From Diplonema papillatum (lineage: Eukaryota > Euglenozoa > Diplonemea > Diplonemida > Diplonemidae), in assembly GCA_030068145.1 (NCBI GenBank), contig JAPJBO010000804.1:40832-104831 (forward strand): a DNA stretch of 64,000 nucleotides. The letters are read 5' to 3'. Numbering within the stretch: the first letter of the stretch is position 1; each line of letters starts with the position of its first letter. Below, piece after piece: positions 62,380 through 64,000 of the stretch. The notes under the pieces were generated by a model that was not told where the DNA came from, searched no databases, and saw nothing but the letters and a program-made list of their open reading frames with translations. Position numbers and translations under genes: made by a program.

Positions 62380-64000
62380 CATCAGACTGAAGGCGAGCTG
62401 AAAGAAAGGTGGAACGATCGTCCAATTGAGAGTCCCATCGGGGCGGCGACCTTCGGGCGCTGCAGCACCCGTCACATCAGGTTAACGGATTTCGATCCGA
62501 AGGTTTTTGCGCCTGCAAGATTTCTGGGCTCATAGAATCGAATCGCTTAGTCATTATTCGAAATATTGGCCTCTTCGCGGCGACGCCGCAAACGCTTGGC
62601 TCCTCTTTCAGAGTGAACCCCAGGATTACTACCTTTGTCGTATGGGCTCTTTTGTTGCACAGTGAAAATGGTCTGCATATTCGTTTTCTCAGTTTCGTGG
62701 ACGAAATCGAGAAAGAACAACGGGGTTGGTACGCGTCCAAGTTGATAGCGAGCCAAAACGGGCTTTTTTGCAAGAATCAACCGCTGATTTGGCTGACTTG
62801 CGTGCGTTCTGACGGTTTATCGTGGGAACCGCATCCAGGTTATTGGTTAGTACTAGAACGTGCTGAGATCTGCATCGAGCACCGGACGCATTGCGTGGAT
62901 CATTTTGTAGGTACTACTGCTTCAGGCGACACACCCATGACGTCGGATGACCTGCTACGAGAGCCGGTCTAGAACACAAACATATCGCATCAGAAGCAAG
63001 GCATGAGTACCAGAGCCTTCCGTTACAGAACTCAGGCCTGACTCTCAGTTTTACTTTCATTCCAACTGTCAGTCCAGCTTTCAGTCCAAACACCTCGGTT
63101 GGCCCGCTCTTAGAAGTACTTCATTGTACCGAGGAAAGCCGGTTGTTCCTCACAGAAAGCGCACCATCTGCATGTATTTTCCTCTCTTTTTGTCTGTGCG
63201 TACGCTCATTCTCCTTCTCTACATCAATCAACCGACCGTCAGACTTTTGCCAAAAGTCGGGAACAAATTGTGCCAAACGCGGGTTTTTCCACGTTAGTAG
63301 TATGCCCCCCAGTCCCCCAAGGCTTCATCCTATTTCCGGTGTTTTGCGCTTCGTTACCGTCCTTTTTCTTCACTATTTAATGTGGCATCGTCTTCGAAGA
63401 AGATTTGATGCCTGTTCCAAGCGTGAGGGCAGTGTTCTTTCTTGATCGCTAGGATCCGCGAGAATTCAAGCGTGCATGAGAGGCAGTCCTAATCATACTA
63501 AAGAAGTATGATACGTCTTCGCCCACCCTCCCCGTCAACCCCCATTTTTCGGGGTTTCCGGTTATCTGTTTAAACAACGAAAAGCAAAAGAATAAACCAA
63601 AACTACGCATTTTCCTACGACTTATTCCCCCCCGCCAAGACTACCCCTCTGTGTTGATTTGTCAAGAAGCTTTACTTTGTTTACGGAGGTCTTGTTCTCT
63701 CTCGCTTTCTTGAGAAGATATATGGACGCGTGCTGATCAAACAGGGGGGATATACCCCTGACGGATCAGCAACAAACGAAATAAGTAGAGATACGCGATG
63801 AAGACTCTCCTGCAACAACAAACGAAGCAAAAGAAACAAGAAGAAAAAGAAAAGAAAAAGGCCGCTCCTGGTCCAGGAACGTGACGGTCAACCACAGCTT
63901 GCCAAGCTTGAGTCGGAGGCAGCACAGTGCCACAACCCCGTCCGCTCTGCCCTGTGGCTGACCGTCTCGACGAGCTTGTGTTCAGCGCAAGCCCCAAGCC
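62380..64000. other. No supported gene
   Basis: An open frame at 62613-62972 (plus, first codon GTG) and overlapping minus ORFs lack recognised domains. The plus frame has protein-like words (GWYASKLIASQNGLF) and stays open upstream, so an exon of a gene is possible, but there is no start, splice site or homology to support it. 63000-64000 has only short ORFs. Confidence 0.35.

Overview
The window reads as nuclear DNA of a repeat-rich protist. A formin gene is interrupted by a clean GT-AG spliceosomal intron, and the proteins are large mucin-like membrane proteins. Most of the sequence is degraded mobile-element and satellite DNA. The lineage cannot be fixed from the sequence. Every well-supported gene lies on the + strand and four of the five long genes are single uninterrupted ORFs, which would suit a gene-strand-biased, intron-poor lineage such as a euglenozoan; several algae would fit as well. 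I treat the lineage as open.

Layout. 1-15880 is a graveyard of short dispersed repeats: MITE-like elements, a recurring ~0.5 kb family, G-rich arrays, and an 83-bp satellite at 12.96-13.85 kb flanked by two copies of a short exon that looks mitochondrially targeted. 15881-17230 holds broken and tandemly duplicated pieces of the formin 5' part, followed by the intact formin (17350-19495, two exons). 19.7-22.7 kb is again repeats, including a ~300-bp tandem array. 22990-27327 is the first member (A) of a four-gene family. 27.7-29.9 kb holds a 49-bp array and a small inverted-repeat element. 30689-31585 is an ORF of bacterial type (autotransporter-associated beta-strand repeat protein), best explained by horizontal transfer. 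32-36 kb holds transposon remnants: an OTU-protease fragment, a tyrosine-recombinase-like fragment and a cysteine-rich ORF. 36240-39959 (B) and 44473-48114 (C) are two near-identical family members inside a larger segmental duplication. 48.7-55.5 kb carries a second OTU copy, reverse-transcriptase remnants and tRNA-derived SINE-like elements. 55.4-59.9 kb holds the fourth member (D, 56312-59089) with a broken 5' copy upstream and two broken 3' copies downstream. The rest is repeats, including a MITE with a perfect 8-bp target duplication at 62081-62379.

The four-gene family is the main biological content. Each protein has a signal peptide, one or two cysteine-rich ectodomain modules, a Pro/Thr/Ala(/Asn/Ser) mucin-like stalk of very different length, a conserved membrane domain of about seven hydrophobic segments, and a Ser/Arg-rich tail. 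I recognise no characterised family. The most striking fact is that B and C are almost base-for-base identical from the second cysteine module to the stop codon, while their first cysteine module and their flanks have diverged. This is the signature expected of gene conversion that homogenises the body of a surface protein and leaves the outermost domain free to vary. Together with the partial copies around D, it suggests a diversifying surface-protein locus.
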